Notes: generated from the letters alone by a model not told the origin. A DNA stretch of 64,000 nt from Kribbella antiqua (GCF_004345665.1 NZ_SLWR01000002.1:186001-250000), one strand, 5' to 3'; positions 44,109 to 52,413 are shown, numbered from the stretch's first letter. Program-made: numbers and translations.

Positions 44109-44936
44109 ATGAGCGCGGATCCCACGCCCGAACCGGTCCCGGCCGTGCAGATCGCTGGACTGAGCCACCGATTCGGGGATCACCTGGCCGTCGACGCGCT
44201 GGACCTGACGGTCTCCCCCGGCGAGTGCTTCGGCCTGCTCGGCCCGAACGGCGCGGGCAAGACGACTACGCTGCGAGTGCTCAACACCCTCTATCCGCCG
44301 CAGTCCGGCACCGTCCAGGTCTTCGGACTGGACGTGCGTACCCAGGCGATGGTGGTACGACGCATGCTCGGCTACGTACCGCAGCAGCTGTCGATCGAGG
44401 GCGCGCTGACCGGGCGAGAGAACGTGTCCTGGTTCGCCCGGCTGTTCGACGTACCGCGTCGCGAACGAGCCGCCCGCGTCGCCGAGGTCCTCGAGATCGT
44501 CGATCTGACCGACGCCGCCGATCGGCTCGCGTCGACGTACTCCGGAGGCATGGTGCGCCGCCTCGAACTCGCCCAGGCACTGGTGAATCGGCCGGCCTTG
44601 CTCGTGCTGGACGAGCCGACGGTCGGCCTCGATCCGGTCGCGCGGGATTCCGTCTGGGCGCGGGTGCAGGACATGCAGGAGCGGTATGGGATGACCGTGC
44701 TGCTGACCACGCACTACATGGAAGAGGCGGACCTGTTGTGCGATCAGGTCGCGCTGATGCACCACGGCCGGCTGCGCGCCGTGGGTACGCCGGCTCATCT
44801 CAAGGCCGAGCTCGGCCCTCAGGCAAGTCTTGAAGACGTGTTCCGCCACCACACCGGCGAAAGCCTGGAAGGCGAAGCGAAGGGAGGATTGCGGGATGTC
44901 CGTGGCACCCGTCGTACCGCGCAGCGGATGGGCTGA
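44109..44936 (+). CDS. DrrA-like ABC exporter ATP-binding protein
   Basis: 275 residues from ATG 44109 with AAGGAG upstream. Walker A LLGPNGAGKTTTLRVL, signature YSGGMVRRLELAQAL, Walker B LLVLDEPTVGLDP and a LTTHYMEEADLLCDQVALM stretch typical of DrrA/daunorubicin-type exporters. The C terminus has ASLEDVFRHHTGESLEG. The gene overlaps the permease gene by 41 bases. Operon: MarR regulator, ATPase, permease. Confidence 0.94.
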   Translation: MSADPTPEPVPAVQIAGLSHRFGDHLAVDALDLTVSPGECFGLLGPNGAGKTTTLRVLNTLYPPQSGTVQVFGLDVRTQAMVVRRMLGYVPQQLSIEGALTGRENVSWFARLFDVPRRERAARVAEVLEIVDLTDAADRLASTYSGGMVRRLELAQALVNRPALLVLDEPTVGLDPVARDSVWARVQDMQERYGMTVLLTTHYMEEADLLCDQVALMHHGRLRAVGTPAHLKAELGPQASLEDVFRHHTGESLEGEAKGGLRDVRGTRRTAQRMG

Positions 44937-45699
44937 GTCCCTCCGGCTGCTCTCGCGGATCGGCACGTTCTGCCTGGTCGAGCTCCAGAAGCTGAGGCAC
45001 GACCGGACGGAGCTGATCACGCGGGCGATCCAGCCGATCCTGTGGCTGGTCATCTTCGGCGTGACGTTCAGCCGGATCCGGGCGATCCCGACCGGAAACG
45101 TGCCGTATCTGGACTATCTCGCGCCCGGCATCATCGCCCAGTCCGCATTGTTCGTCGCGATCTTCTACGGCATCCAGATCATCTGGGAACGCGACGCGGG
45201 CATCCTGACCAAGCTCCTCGTCACGCCGAGCCCGCGCTCCGCCTTGGTCGCCGGGAAGGCTTTCGCGGCCGGCGTACGGACGATCTCGCAGGCGATCGTC
45301 GTACTCATCGTGGCCGCGCTGCTGGGCGTCAGCATGACCTGGAACCCGTTGAAGCTGCTCGCCGTACTCGCGGTGGTCGTGCTCGGTGCGGCGTTCTTCT
45401 CCTGCCTGTCGATGACGATCGCCGGCCTGGTCCTGCGCCGCGACCGGCTGATGGGCATCGGCCAGGCCATCACCATGCCACTGTTCTTCGCGTCCAACGC
45501 CCTCTATCCAGTCAGCCTCATGCCCGACTGGCTACGAGTGCTGAGCCACGTCAATCCCCTCACCTACGAGGTCAGCGCGCTACGCGGCCTACTCATCGGC
45601 CAACCCACCAACTACTGGCTCGACTTCACAGTCCTCATCGTCGCCGCCGTAGCCGGCATCTGCGCCGCCGCTTCCCTCCTCAGCCGCCTAGCCCGCTAG
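44896..45699 (+). CDS. DrrB-like ABC exporter permease
   Basis: 267 residues from ATG 44896 with GGGAGGATTGC upstream. ABC-2 fold with six membrane helices; family blocks: RAIQPILWLVIFGVTFSR, YLDYLAPGIIAQSALFVAIFYG, the IIWERDAGILTKLLVTPSPR coupling segment, and LYPVSLMPDWLRVLSHVNPLTYEVSALR. Exports an unidentified hydrophobic compound, probably controlled by the MarR protein upstream. Stop TAG is the CTAG shared with the convergent GNAT gene. Confidence 0.93.
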   Translation: MSVAPVVPRSGWAESLRLLSRIGTFCLVELQKLRHDRTELITRAIQPILWLVIFGVTFSRIRAIPTGNVPYLDYLAPGIIAQSALFVAIFYGIQIIWERDAGILTKLLVTPSPRSALVAGKAFAAGVRTISQAIVVLIVAALLGVSMTWNPLKLLAVLAVVVLGAAFFSCLSMTIAGLVLRRDRLMGIGQAITMPLFFASNALYPVSLMPDWLRVLSHVNPLTYEVSALRGLLIGQPTNYWLDFTVLIVAAVAGICAAASLLSRLAR

Positions 45700-46436
45700 A
45701 GGTCGTGCCGAACCCAGACGTTGGGTTCGACGTAGACCGCATGGTCGTGAGGTACGTCGACATGCACCGGGACAAGCGCCTTGGGGACGATCACGTCTCC
45801 GGATTCGTCGAACGGCAGACCCGTCCAGTCCCGCCACTCGGCGAGCGAACCGGCGATCACCATGGATCTGGGTGCGACCTGGACGATCTTGCCGCCGGCC
45901 TTCACATGCACCCGCAGCCAGGGGTCTGTCGGCAGGCCGTCGTCCCTTTGCTGCTTGATGTATTCGGTCATTGGCAGGTACGCGTCGGCCTTGCCGTTCG
46001 GGCGGACCGGGGCGAACAAGGTCGTGTGGCCTTTCGCCTTCACAGCTTGGCGCATCGCTCTGAGCATGTCGTGGGAAAGGCCCCGGCCGAGGTGGGAGGG
46101 CCTGATCAGGATCTCCAGGGCACTGGAGACGTTTGGTTTGCGGCCGTTGCGTAGGTCGGCGAAACCCCAGTGCAGCACGCGGTCCCAGCCGCCGGAGGGC
46201 AGCTCGGTGCGGTTCTCGTCGGGGAACACGAACGGGATGCTTCGGCCGTGCGCGACCAACTCGCCGTCCTCGGTCGCGACGAGGCACTGATCGGGAAAGT
46301 TGTCCGGCACCTGGCTCATGAACGCGTTGCCGATCGGGTCGTTGTGCATGAAGTCCGGCCACGCGTCGGCGAACTCGTACATCCGCTCCCGGTACTCAGG
46401 CCGCTCGGCCAGGGTGGTGATCACGATCTCCGGCAT
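45696..46436 (-). CDS. GNAT-like acetyltransferase family protein
   Basis: 246 residues. The core has GELVAHGRSIPFVFPDENR, LEILIRPSHLGRGLSHDMLRAMRQAVKAKGHTTLF, with the acetyl-CoA loop of the form RPSHLGRGLS (Q/R-x-x-G-x-G/A). A C-terminal tail continues beyond the usual GNAT length. Substrate unknown. Its start region overlaps the end of the upstream MFS gene by 41 bases. Confidence 0.8.
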   Translation of the reverse strand: MPEIVITTLAERPEYRERMYEFADAWPDFMHNDPIGNAFMSQVPDNFPDQCLVATEDGELVAHGRSIPFVFPDENRTELPSGGWDRVLHWGFADLRNGRKPNVSSALEILIRPSHLGRGLSHDMLRAMRQAVKAKGHTTLFAPVRPNGKADAYLPMTEYIKQQRDDGLPTDPWLRVHVKAGGKIVQVAPRSMVIAGSLAEWRDWTGLPFDESGDVIVPKALVPVHVDVPHDHAVYVEPNVWVRHDL

Positions 46437-47610
46437 GGACCGCAGTCTGGCACTGCTTGGGTTTGGGTTTCACCAGGATTAGTACGGCGACCAGGGTGGT
46501 GAGGAGGCCGGCACCAACCAGGGTGTTTTCGGCTCCGGCGACCGCGATGATCGGGCCGCCGGCCAGCATCCCGGCCGAGCTGCCCGCGTTGACGACGACG
46601 CTCTGGCCGGACAACAGCGCTCGCCGCTCAGCTCCGGCGCTCGACCTGGTGATGAGGACGGAGATCGCCGCGATACCCAGTACGACGGTGACGCCGCTGA
46701 GTGCGCCCATCGCGGCAATCACCGGTGGTGTCGTCCAGAGGCCCATCGCCGCCCAGCAGACCCCCATGGTCGCCCAGGCAACCGCTGCGAGTGGTACTGG
46801 CCTTGTACGCCGTACGACGGCGAGGGAGATCGTCGTGCCTATGACTGAGCCGATGCCGTAGCCGGTCATGCCGGCTGCCAGGTAGAGGCCTGGCTGGTGT
46901 CTTTCGGCGCCGATCACGGAGAGGCCGAGGGTGAACGCGAACCAGGTCACGCAGCCGGTGCCGCGAGCTATCCAGCCGTAGAGCACGTCCGGGCGGCCTT
47001 TGAGGCTGGCGCGGATCGACGGGGTCGCAGTGGCTTCGGGAGCGCGCTCTGCCTGCACAGTGCAGGCGAGTAGACCTGCTGCGAGGACTGTGGCCGCTTC
47101 GACCCACAGGAGGCCGTTGGTGAAGCCTGTTGACACCGCAAGGGCGCCGATGGCTGGGCCGACCATCATGCCGATCCTGCGGAGCCCGTCCTGCCAGGTG
47201 AGCAGTAGGACGGCTTTGCCGTCACCCCAGCGGTCTCCGGTGTCGGCTAGGAGCGCTGAGCGGCCTGGATTCGACAGTGCGTCGCCGCAGCCGAGTAGCA
47301 GGCCGCTGACGACGAGCAGGGTTGGCGTGAGCGCGTTAAGGCCTGCTGCTGTGGGCACCACGGCCAGTGCGAGGGCAGAGATCGCGGCGACCACTGCAAG
47401 CCGCGGACCAGAGTCAACCCATTGCCGAGCCTTGCGAGCCCACCACGGCGACAGCAACACCGGCACTCCAGCAGCACCACCAACCAGGCCGGTCGCAGCC
47501 ACCGACCCCGTCTCCTGCAAAATCACCAACGGCAACGCAACCTGAGCAACCCGAAACGCCAAGTCCCCAGCAGCACTCCCGGCCAGCAACGCCATCGCCT
47601 GGGCCCTCAT
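46396..47610 (-). CDS. MFS transporter
   Basis: 404 residues from ATG 47610, with about 11-12 hydrophobic segments and an intracellular loop between the halves (about 175-205, QAERAPEATATPSIRASLKG). MFS signature-like sequence LGCGDALSNPGRSALLADTGDRWG lies in the third segment region. Typical of multidrug- or metabolite-efflux carriers such as the MFS_3 group. The C-terminal tail is basic (KPKPKQCQTAV...). Divergent from a LysR gene. Confidence 0.88.
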   Translation of the reverse strand: MRAQAMALLAGSAAGDLAFRVAQVALPLVILQETGSVAATGLVGGAAGVPVLLSPWWARKARQWVDSGPRLAVVAAISALALAVVPTAAGLNALTPTLLVVSGLLLGCGDALSNPGRSALLADTGDRWGDGKAVLLLTWQDGLRRIGMMVGPAIGALAVSTGFTNGLLWVEAATVLAAGLLACTVQAERAPEATATPSIRASLKGRPDVLYGWIARGTGCVTWFAFTLGLSVIGAERHQPGLYLAAGMTGYGIGSVIGTTISLAVVRRTRPVPLAAVAWATMGVCWAAMGLWTTPPVIAAMGALSGVTVVLGIAAISVLITRSSAGAERRALLSGQSVVVNAGSSAGMLAGGPIIAVAGAENTLVGAGLLTTLVAVLILVKPKPKQCQTAVHAGDRDHHPGRAA

Positions 47611-47683
47611 ACCCTTAGTTTTTTGGATTATGAGCCCGACCGGGTAGCCCGCAATGCCTTGGTGGTTGCCATAGGCTGGGGCT

Positions 47684-48544
47684 ATGCCTTCATTACCAGC
47701 GGTTGAGGATCTGCGGCTTGTGCAGGCGATCAGCCGGAGTGGCGCGGTCGGCACCGCGGCCCGCGAGCTCCGCATTTCACAGCCGTCAGCCTCCCAGCGC
47801 CTCGCCCGCCTAGAACGCATGTGCGGCACCAAGCTGTTCGAGCGCGACACCCGCGGCGCCCGCCCGACCCCGGCCGGCGCCGAACTCATCCGTCGCGCCG
47901 ACCACATCCTCGCTCACCTCGAGGAGGTGTACGCCGCCACCCGCGAGGCCGCGGCCGGTCACCGCCTCGTCATCGGCACCTTCGCGAGCCTGGCGCCGAT
48001 CCTGTTCCCGATCCTCGACGCCGACCTCCCCGACCTCGACATCCAGCAGCAGGTCGACCACGGCCACATCCTGGTCGAACGCATCGCCGAGGGCACCATG
48101 GACGCCGCGTTCATCGCTATCGCCGACCAGATGACGCTGCCCCGCGGCACCATCGCCCGCCGCGTCGGCCGCGACGACCTCGTCCTCTTCCAACCACCCG
48201 GCGCCGACCCACCCGGCCGTGGAAAGCATCCACTCAAGGATCGCCAGATCCCGTTCTCCACCTACGACCGCGGCTTCGAGGAGATCCACGCCCGCCTGGT
48301 CTCCCACGGCGCCGTCCCCCGCCAAGGCGTCACCCTCAGCACGACCGTCGCGATGGCCCGCCGCAGTGGGCACCTGGCCCTCGTCCCCCGCAGCGCCCTC
48401 GCCACCGAACTCCGCCCCGGCGAAGCCCTCACCCCCGCCCCCTTCCGCTACCGCCTCACCCTCTCCCTCGTCACCACTCCTACCCCGCCGAAGCCCCTGA
48501 TCCAGCTACTCCCCCACCTCCGAACGACCCTCAACCTGACGTAG
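47684..48544 (+). CDS. LysR-family transcriptional regulator
   Basis: 286 residues from ATG 47684. The N-terminal LysR helix-turn-helix is standard: VEDLRLVQAISRSGAVGTAARELRISQPSASQRLARLE; the substrate domain follows (about 90-280). It is divergent from the MFS gene with 73 bases between starts, which suggests it controls that transporter. A CATAG/CTATG inverted repeat overlaps the start codon and may be part of its binding site. Confidence 0.92.
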   Translation: MPSLPAVEDLRLVQAISRSGAVGTAARELRISQPSASQRLARLERMCGTKLFERDTRGARPTPAGAELIRRADHILAHLEEVYAATREAAAGHRLVIGTFASLAPILFPILDADLPDLDIQQQVDHGHILVERIAEGTMDAAFIAIADQMTLPRGTIARRVGRDDLVLFQPPGADPPGRGKHPLKDRQIPFSTYDRGFEEIHARLVSHGAVPRQGVTLSTTVAMARRSGHLALVPRSALATELRPGEALTPAPFRYRLTLSLVTTPTPPKPLIQLLPHLRTTLNLT

Positions 48545-48612
48545 GCACTGGCGCTTCGGAGTCCGTCGTACGACGCTCAGAGGTAGAGGTACTAGTTGGC
48601 GAGGTGAGACTG

Positions 48613-48882
48613 ATGACGATGCGGCAATGGACGATCGACATCGAGATCGACGAGATGGAAGACGAGCGCACGACACACGCCGAAGCGCGGTTGCGCACCG
48701 ACGGGGAACAGCTGACCGGCCGGGGTACGGCGTACCGGCACCCGAACGACGTCGAGGTCCCGCAGATCGGCGACGAACTGGCCACCGCCCGCGCCTTGTC
48801 CGAACTCGCCCACCGCCTGGTCCTGGCCGCCGCCGAAGACATCGAAGAGGTGACCCACCGCCCCACGCACCTCCGCGGCTGA
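48613..48882 (+). CDS. DUF1876-family protein
   Basis: 89 residues from ATG 48613, with GAGGTGAG upstream. The sequence RQWTIDIEIDEMEDERTTHAEARL, LTGRGTAYRHPND and IGDELATARALSELAHRLV matches the small DUF1876 (dsRBD-like) actinobacterial family. The fold is a single alpha-beta unit. Function unknown. It converges with the M20 peptidase gene, whose stop is four bases away. Confidence 0.9.
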   Translation: MTMRQWTIDIEIDEMEDERTTHAEARLRTDGEQLTGRGTAYRHPNDVEVPQIGDELATARALSELAHRLVLAAAEDIEEVTHRPTHLRG

Positions 48883-48886
48883 GGGA

Positions 48887-50215
48887 TCAGGCCTGGTCGA
48901 AGAAGCGGTCTAGGACTCGGGAGCCGAATTCGAGGGATGTGGTGGGGACGCGTTCGTCGATGCCGTGGAACATGCCCATGAAGTCGAGGTCCGGCGGCAG
49001 CTGCAGCGGCACGAAGCCGAAACAGCGGATGCCGAGCCGGCTCCACGACTTGGCGTCCGTACCGCCCGACATCAGCAGCGGCGCGGTCCGGCTCTGCGGG
49101 TCCTCGGCCGCCAGGCACGCCTTCATCGCCTCGACCAGCCCGCCGCTGAACTCGGTCTCGAGCGCGATGTCCTCGATCACCGTCTCCCGCCGTACCTTGT
49201 CACCTAGCAGCTCGTCGATGGTGGCGAAGAACTCGTCCTCGTACCCGGGCAGGAATCGCCCGTCGATATGCGCCTCGGCGTCACCCGGGATCACGTTCAC
49301 CTTGTAGCCGGCGTTCAGCATCGTCGGGTTGGAGGTGTTGCGGATCGTCGCGCCGAACATCCGGCTGAAGCTGCCCAGCTTCAGCAGCGTCTCGCTCATG
49401 TCATCCGGGTCGAGCTCGACCTCGAGCACGTCCTCCAGCGTCTTCAGGAACTCCCGCACCGTCGGCGTCACCCGCAGCGGCCACTCGTGCGAACCGATCC
49501 GAGTCACCGCTTCGACCAGGTTGGTGACCGCGTTGTCGTTGTTCACCATCGACCCGTGACCCGCCGTACCGCGGGCTTTGAGCCGCATCCAGTTCATGCC
49601 CTTCTCGGCCGTCTCGATCAGGTACAGCCGCAGGTCGTCCTTCACCGTGATCGAGAATCCGCCCACCTCACCGATCCCCTCGGTGCAGTCCGCGACCGTG
49701 TCCGGGTGGTTCTGCGTCAGCCACACCGCGCCGTACGTCCCACCGGCTTCCTCGTCCGCGGTAAAGACCAGCCGCACCGGCCGACGCGGCTTGACCCCGG
49801 CCCGCTGCCGCGCCCGTACGACGGACAGCACCATCGCATCGAAGTCCTTCATGTCGACCGCGCCGCGCCCCCACACGCACCCGTCGAAGATCTCCCCGGC
49901 GAACGGGTCGACCTTCCAGTCCTTCGGATCCGCCGGTACGACGTCCAGGTGCCCGTGCACGAGCAGCGGATCCGCCGACTGGTCCTCACCCTCCCAGTGC
50001 GCGACCAGCGTCGCCCGGCCCGGCTCCGACTCGTAGATGGTGGATTCGATCCCCACCTCGTCCAGCTTGGCCGCGACGTACTCCGCCGCCACCCGCTCTC
50101 CGTTGCTCTTGCCGTTGCCGTAATTCGTGGTGTCGATCCGGATCAGCTCACTGCAGAGCTCCACGACCTCAGCGTCGGCGGCGTACGAACGTTCACTGGT
50201 CCCCGGAGAAGTCAT
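48887..50215 (-). CDS. M20-family metallopeptidase/amidohydrolase
   Basis: 442 residues from ATG 50215; ATG 50224 adds three. Zn ligands are visible in the M20 motifs: LLVHGHLDVVPADP, WGRGAVDMKDFDAMV, VFTADEEAGGTYGAVWLT, and a late GMFHGIDERVPTTSLEFG. A lid/dimer domain is inserted (about 185-300). The ACY1/ArgE-like arrangement suggests dipeptidase or N-acyl-amino-acid hydrolase activity in the cytoplasm; the substrate is not resolved. Confidence 0.94.
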   Translation of the reverse strand: MTSPGTSERSYAADAEVVELCSELIRIDTTNYGNGKSNGERVAAEYVAAKLDEVGIESTIYESEPGRATLVAHWEGEDQSADPLLVHGHLDVVPADPKDWKVDPFAGEIFDGCVWGRGAVDMKDFDAMVLSVVRARQRAGVKPRRPVRLVFTADEEAGGTYGAVWLTQNHPDTVADCTEGIGEVGGFSITVKDDLRLYLIETAEKGMNWMRLKARGTAGHGSMVNNDNAVTNLVEAVTRIGSHEWPLRVTPTVREFLKTLEDVLEVELDPDDMSETLLKLGSFSRMFGATIRNTSNPTMLNAGYKVNVIPGDAEAHIDGRFLPGYEDEFFATIDELLGDKVRRETVIEDIALETEFSGGLVEAMKACLAAEDPQSRTAPLLMSGGTDAKSWSRLGIRCFGFVPLQLPPDLDFMGMFHGIDERVPTTSLEFGSRVLDRFFDQA

Positions 50216-50240
50216 AGGCCCCATCCTCCCCCATCCTCGA

Positions 50241-50492
50241 ATGACATCCGATGGCGCCGGGTATGTGACCTGTGTGAAGGGCGACCGGGTGGAAATCGTC
50301 GTCGACACGGGCAACGGCGTCGCGACGTACGAGATCGCCGCGACCAGAGCCGGGCGCCGGGTCGAGATCACCACCAGCCGGAACCTGACCGAGGTCGCCG
50401 AGGTGACCCGCTCCGGTACGCCGATCCGCACCGCCCGCTTCCTCTCCGCCCGCGTGATCGCCCTGGTCGAACACCCAGCCGGCCAACCGTGA
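50241..50492 (+). CDS. Small protein, unknown function, translationally coupled to the endonuclease V homologue
   Basis: 83 residues from ATG 50241; starts at GTG 50265 or 50274 are also possible. Mostly beta: VKGDRVEIVVDTGNGVATYEIAATRAGRRVEITTSRN, then TEVAEVTRSGTPIRTARFLSARVIALVEH. It looks like a real conserved actinobacterial small protein, but I do not know the family. Its TGA overlaps the GTG of the endonuclease V homologue by two bases, so the two are made together. Confidence 0.65.
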   Translation: MTSDGAGYVTCVKGDRVEIVVDTGNGVATYEIAATRAGRRVEITTSRNLTEVAEVTRSGTPIRTARFLSARVIALVEHPAGQP

Positions 50493-51157
50493 CCTGGCCG
50501 TCCGACCCGGACGACCTCGTCGCACTGCAGAACGCACTGGCCGACGAGACTCCACCGCCTTGGGCTCCTCCGGAGCGCTCACTCGTCGCTGGGGTCTGGG
50601 TCTGCTTTCCGCGCGGGCTGTCGGGGCCGGGTGCGGCCGGGGACCCGGCCTGGGCCGCTGCAGTCGTGCTGTCCGGCCGCCGCGTGATCGAGCGGCGTGT
50701 GATGACCGGAGCAGCCTCGGCGCTGTACTCCCCCGGTCTGCTCGCGCTGCGTATCGGTCCGCTCCTCGAGGACGTCGTACGGCGGCTCGACCGCAAGCCC
50801 GACGTACTCCTCCTCGACGGCACCGGCCGCGACCATCCCCGCCGAGCCGGGCTGGCCCTGCACCTGGGCGCCGTACTAGACCTACCCACGGTCGGAGTCA
50901 CACACCGCCCGCTGACCGCTTCCGGCGACTGGCCGGCCGACGTCGCGGGCGCGACCTCGGCGCTGACCATTAACGGTGAGCAGGTCGCGGCCTGGCTCCG
51001 GACCCGCCCCGGCACGCGACCGCTCGTCGTACACCCTGGTTGGCGAACCGACCTGACCACGGCCGTGCAGGTTGTGTCGGCTTGCTCGGCAGGCCGTCGT
51101 ACGCCGGAGCCGCTGAGAGCTGCCCGGGAAGCTGCGCGCCGGGCTAGAGGACCTTGA
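50489..51157 (+). CDS. Endonuclease V homologue lacking most active-site residues
   Basis: 222 residues from GTG 50489. The Nfi fold is recognisable throughout: SLVAGVWVCFPRG, ALYSPGLLALRIGP, VLLLDGTGRDHPRRAGLALHLG, LDLPTVGVTHRPL, VVHPGWRTDL and GRRTPEPLRAA. Against the bacterial consensus (Thermotoga numbering), the first metal ligand Asp43 is Trp37 here, Glu89 is Ile89, Lys139 is His139 and His214 is Trp185; only Asp110 stays. Endonuclease V normally cuts next to deoxyinosine. With three of four key acidic/His positions and the Lys lost, nuclease activity is doubtful; a DNA- or RNA-binding role is possible. Coupled to the 83-residue upstream gene; its end overlaps the VOC gene by 14 bases. 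Confidence 0.8.
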   Translation: MTWPSDPDDLVALQNALADETPPPWAPPERSLVAGVWVCFPRGLSGPGAAGDPAWAAAVVLSGRRVIERRVMTGAASALYSPGLLALRIGPLLEDVVRRLDRKPDVLLLDGTGRDHPRRAGLALHLGAVLDLPTVGVTHRPLTASGDWPADVAGATSALTINGEQVAAWLRTRPGTRPLVVHPGWRTDLTTAVQVVSACSAGRRTPEPLRAAREAARRARGP

Positions 51158-51632
51158 GGCCGTACATCTCGCCGAGTGGGTCCGCGATGAGTTCGACCCT
51201 GGTGCCGTCGGGGTCGCGGAAGTAGATCGACGTGCCACTCTCCTCCAGGTACTCGACGCCGGCCTCGTCCAGGTTCTTCTTCAGCCGCTCCCACTTCTCC
51301 GGCTCCACGGAGATCGCCATGTGATGCAGTCCGCCGAGCACCTCGGCGTACGGACCGAGATCGAGACCGGGGAAGTCGAAGAACGCCAGCAGGTTGCCGT
51401 TGCCGATGTCGAAGAAGAAGTGGTTCGAGCCCTCGTAGTCCCGGTTCCCGACGATCTCGGTCAGCGGGAACTCGAGCACCTCCTGGTAGAACTTCACGGT
51501 CCGCTCGACGTCCGCGCACAGCACCGCCACATGATGCAGCCCGCGCGCCGACGACGTCGTACCTTGCCGGAGGTACGTCGTCCTGATGCGGTCACGCTCG
51601 GCCTCGATCGCGTGCAGGTCGATGTCGGTCAT
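51144..51632 (-). CDS. VOC-family glyoxalase/dioxygenase-like protein
   Basis: 162 residues from ATG 51632. One VOC domain with metal-ligand candidates in LHHVAVLCADVERTVKFYQEVLEFPL (His), GGLHHMAISV (His) and FRDPDGTRVELIADP (Glu). The pattern suits a dioxygenase- or glyoxalase-like metalloenzyme. The end abuts the 14-base overlap with the endonuclease V homologue. The next upstream gene on this strand is broken. Confidence 0.9.
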   Translation of the reverse strand: MTDIDLHAIEAERDRIRTTYLRQGTTSSARGLHHVAVLCADVERTVKFYQEVLEFPLTEIVGNRDYEGSNHFFFDIGNGNLLAFFDFPGLDLGPYAEVLGGLHHMAISVEPEKWERLKKNLDEAGVEYLEESGTSIYFRDPDGTRVELIADPLGEMYGLKVL

Positions 51633-51642
51633 AGAGTCCCCC

Positions 51643-52123
51643 TCAGATCCGGAAGAACAGATTGAGATACCGGTCGGCCACGGCTCGCTCGCCGCGGAGC
51701 GTGCCGGAGTTGCTGCGCCCGAACGCGGTCAGCACAAAGCTGCCCGGGTCGAACTCGATCACAGTCTCGCCTTCGCCCGCCTCGTAGGTCATCCCGTCCG
51801 GGCCGACCACGACCCGCGTGTCGCCGGCATTCGGACCGCTGGTGATCCGGATGCCGAGGTCGCACGGCTCGTTGACCCTGGTCGTGTACTGCCAGAGCAC
51901 GAACATGAACGGGACGAGCAGGTCGGCCGCCTCGCCGGTCAGCCCATGCGCCCGCCCGGTCCCCTGCCGGACGTCCGAGGAGTGAACGCCGTAGTCCATC
52001 AACTGGAAGGCCGGAAAGAAGAACGACGGCAGCGGCCCCATGTAGAAGTGCGGGACGTTCAGGCCGGTCCAGTCCCAGGATGGTGTCCTTACCCTCGAAG
52101 GTCATCGCGTTCCACGCGTTCAT
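51643..52123 (-). pseudogene. Frameshifted gene, maleylpyruvate isomerase/DinB-like family
   Basis: From ATG 52123 (GGGAGGAGGG upstream) the frame reads MNAWNAMTFEGKDTIL, but the continuation GLNVPHFYMGPLPS, PAFQLMDYGVHSSDVRQGTG, GLTGEAADLLVPFMFVLWQY and SFVLTAFGRSNSGTLRGERA lies in the next frame. The shift (one extra or two missing bases) is near 52075-52082 around CCTGGGACTGG. The family resembles the mycothiol-dependent maleylpyruvate isomerase-type (TIGR03083-like) helical proteins, and may lack an N-terminal section too. A sequencing error is an alternative explanation. Confidence 0.65.
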
Positions 52124-52277
52124 CCCACCCTCCTCCCAGGCGACCCTTGAATTTCAAACTACCCCCGGGAACCCGCGACGTCAGCCCACCACGACCCCCC
52201 AACGCCCCGATGTGAATTCCACCCATGGTCTTTGCTACTGTTCTCCGGTCAGCACCGCTCAGGCGGTCAGACCACTC

Positions 52278-52363
52278 GTCCGGGTGGCGGAATAGGCAGA
52301 CGCGCTAGCTTGAGGTGCTAGTGCCCTTCGCGGGGCGTGGGGGTTCAAGTCCCCCCTCGGACA
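52278..52363 (+). tRNA. tRNA-Leu (anticodon GAG)
   Basis: 86 bases fold as a type II tRNA: acceptor GTCCGGG pairing with the 3' CTCGGAC, D-arm GCG/CGC, anticodon stem CTAGC/GCTAG with loop TTGAGGT (anticodon GAG at 52312-52314), a long variable arm (GCCC TTCG GGGC) and T-arm GGGGG TTCAAGT CCCCC. The discriminator base is A52363, right for leucine. CCA is not encoded. Confidence 0.95.
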
Positions 52364-52384
52364 CTGAAACGAATGTTTCATATG

Positions 52385-52413
52385 AAGGCGACACGAGAGG
52401 ATCGTGTCGCCTT
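52385..52413 (+). terminator. Stem-loop after tRNA-Leu, likely terminator
   Basis: AAGGCGACACGA (52385-52396), a 5-base loop, then TCGTGTCGCCTT (52402-52413), a perfect 12-bp stem ending in T residues, 21 bases after the tRNA. A typical actinobacterial intrinsic terminator with a short T run. Confidence 0.7.
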
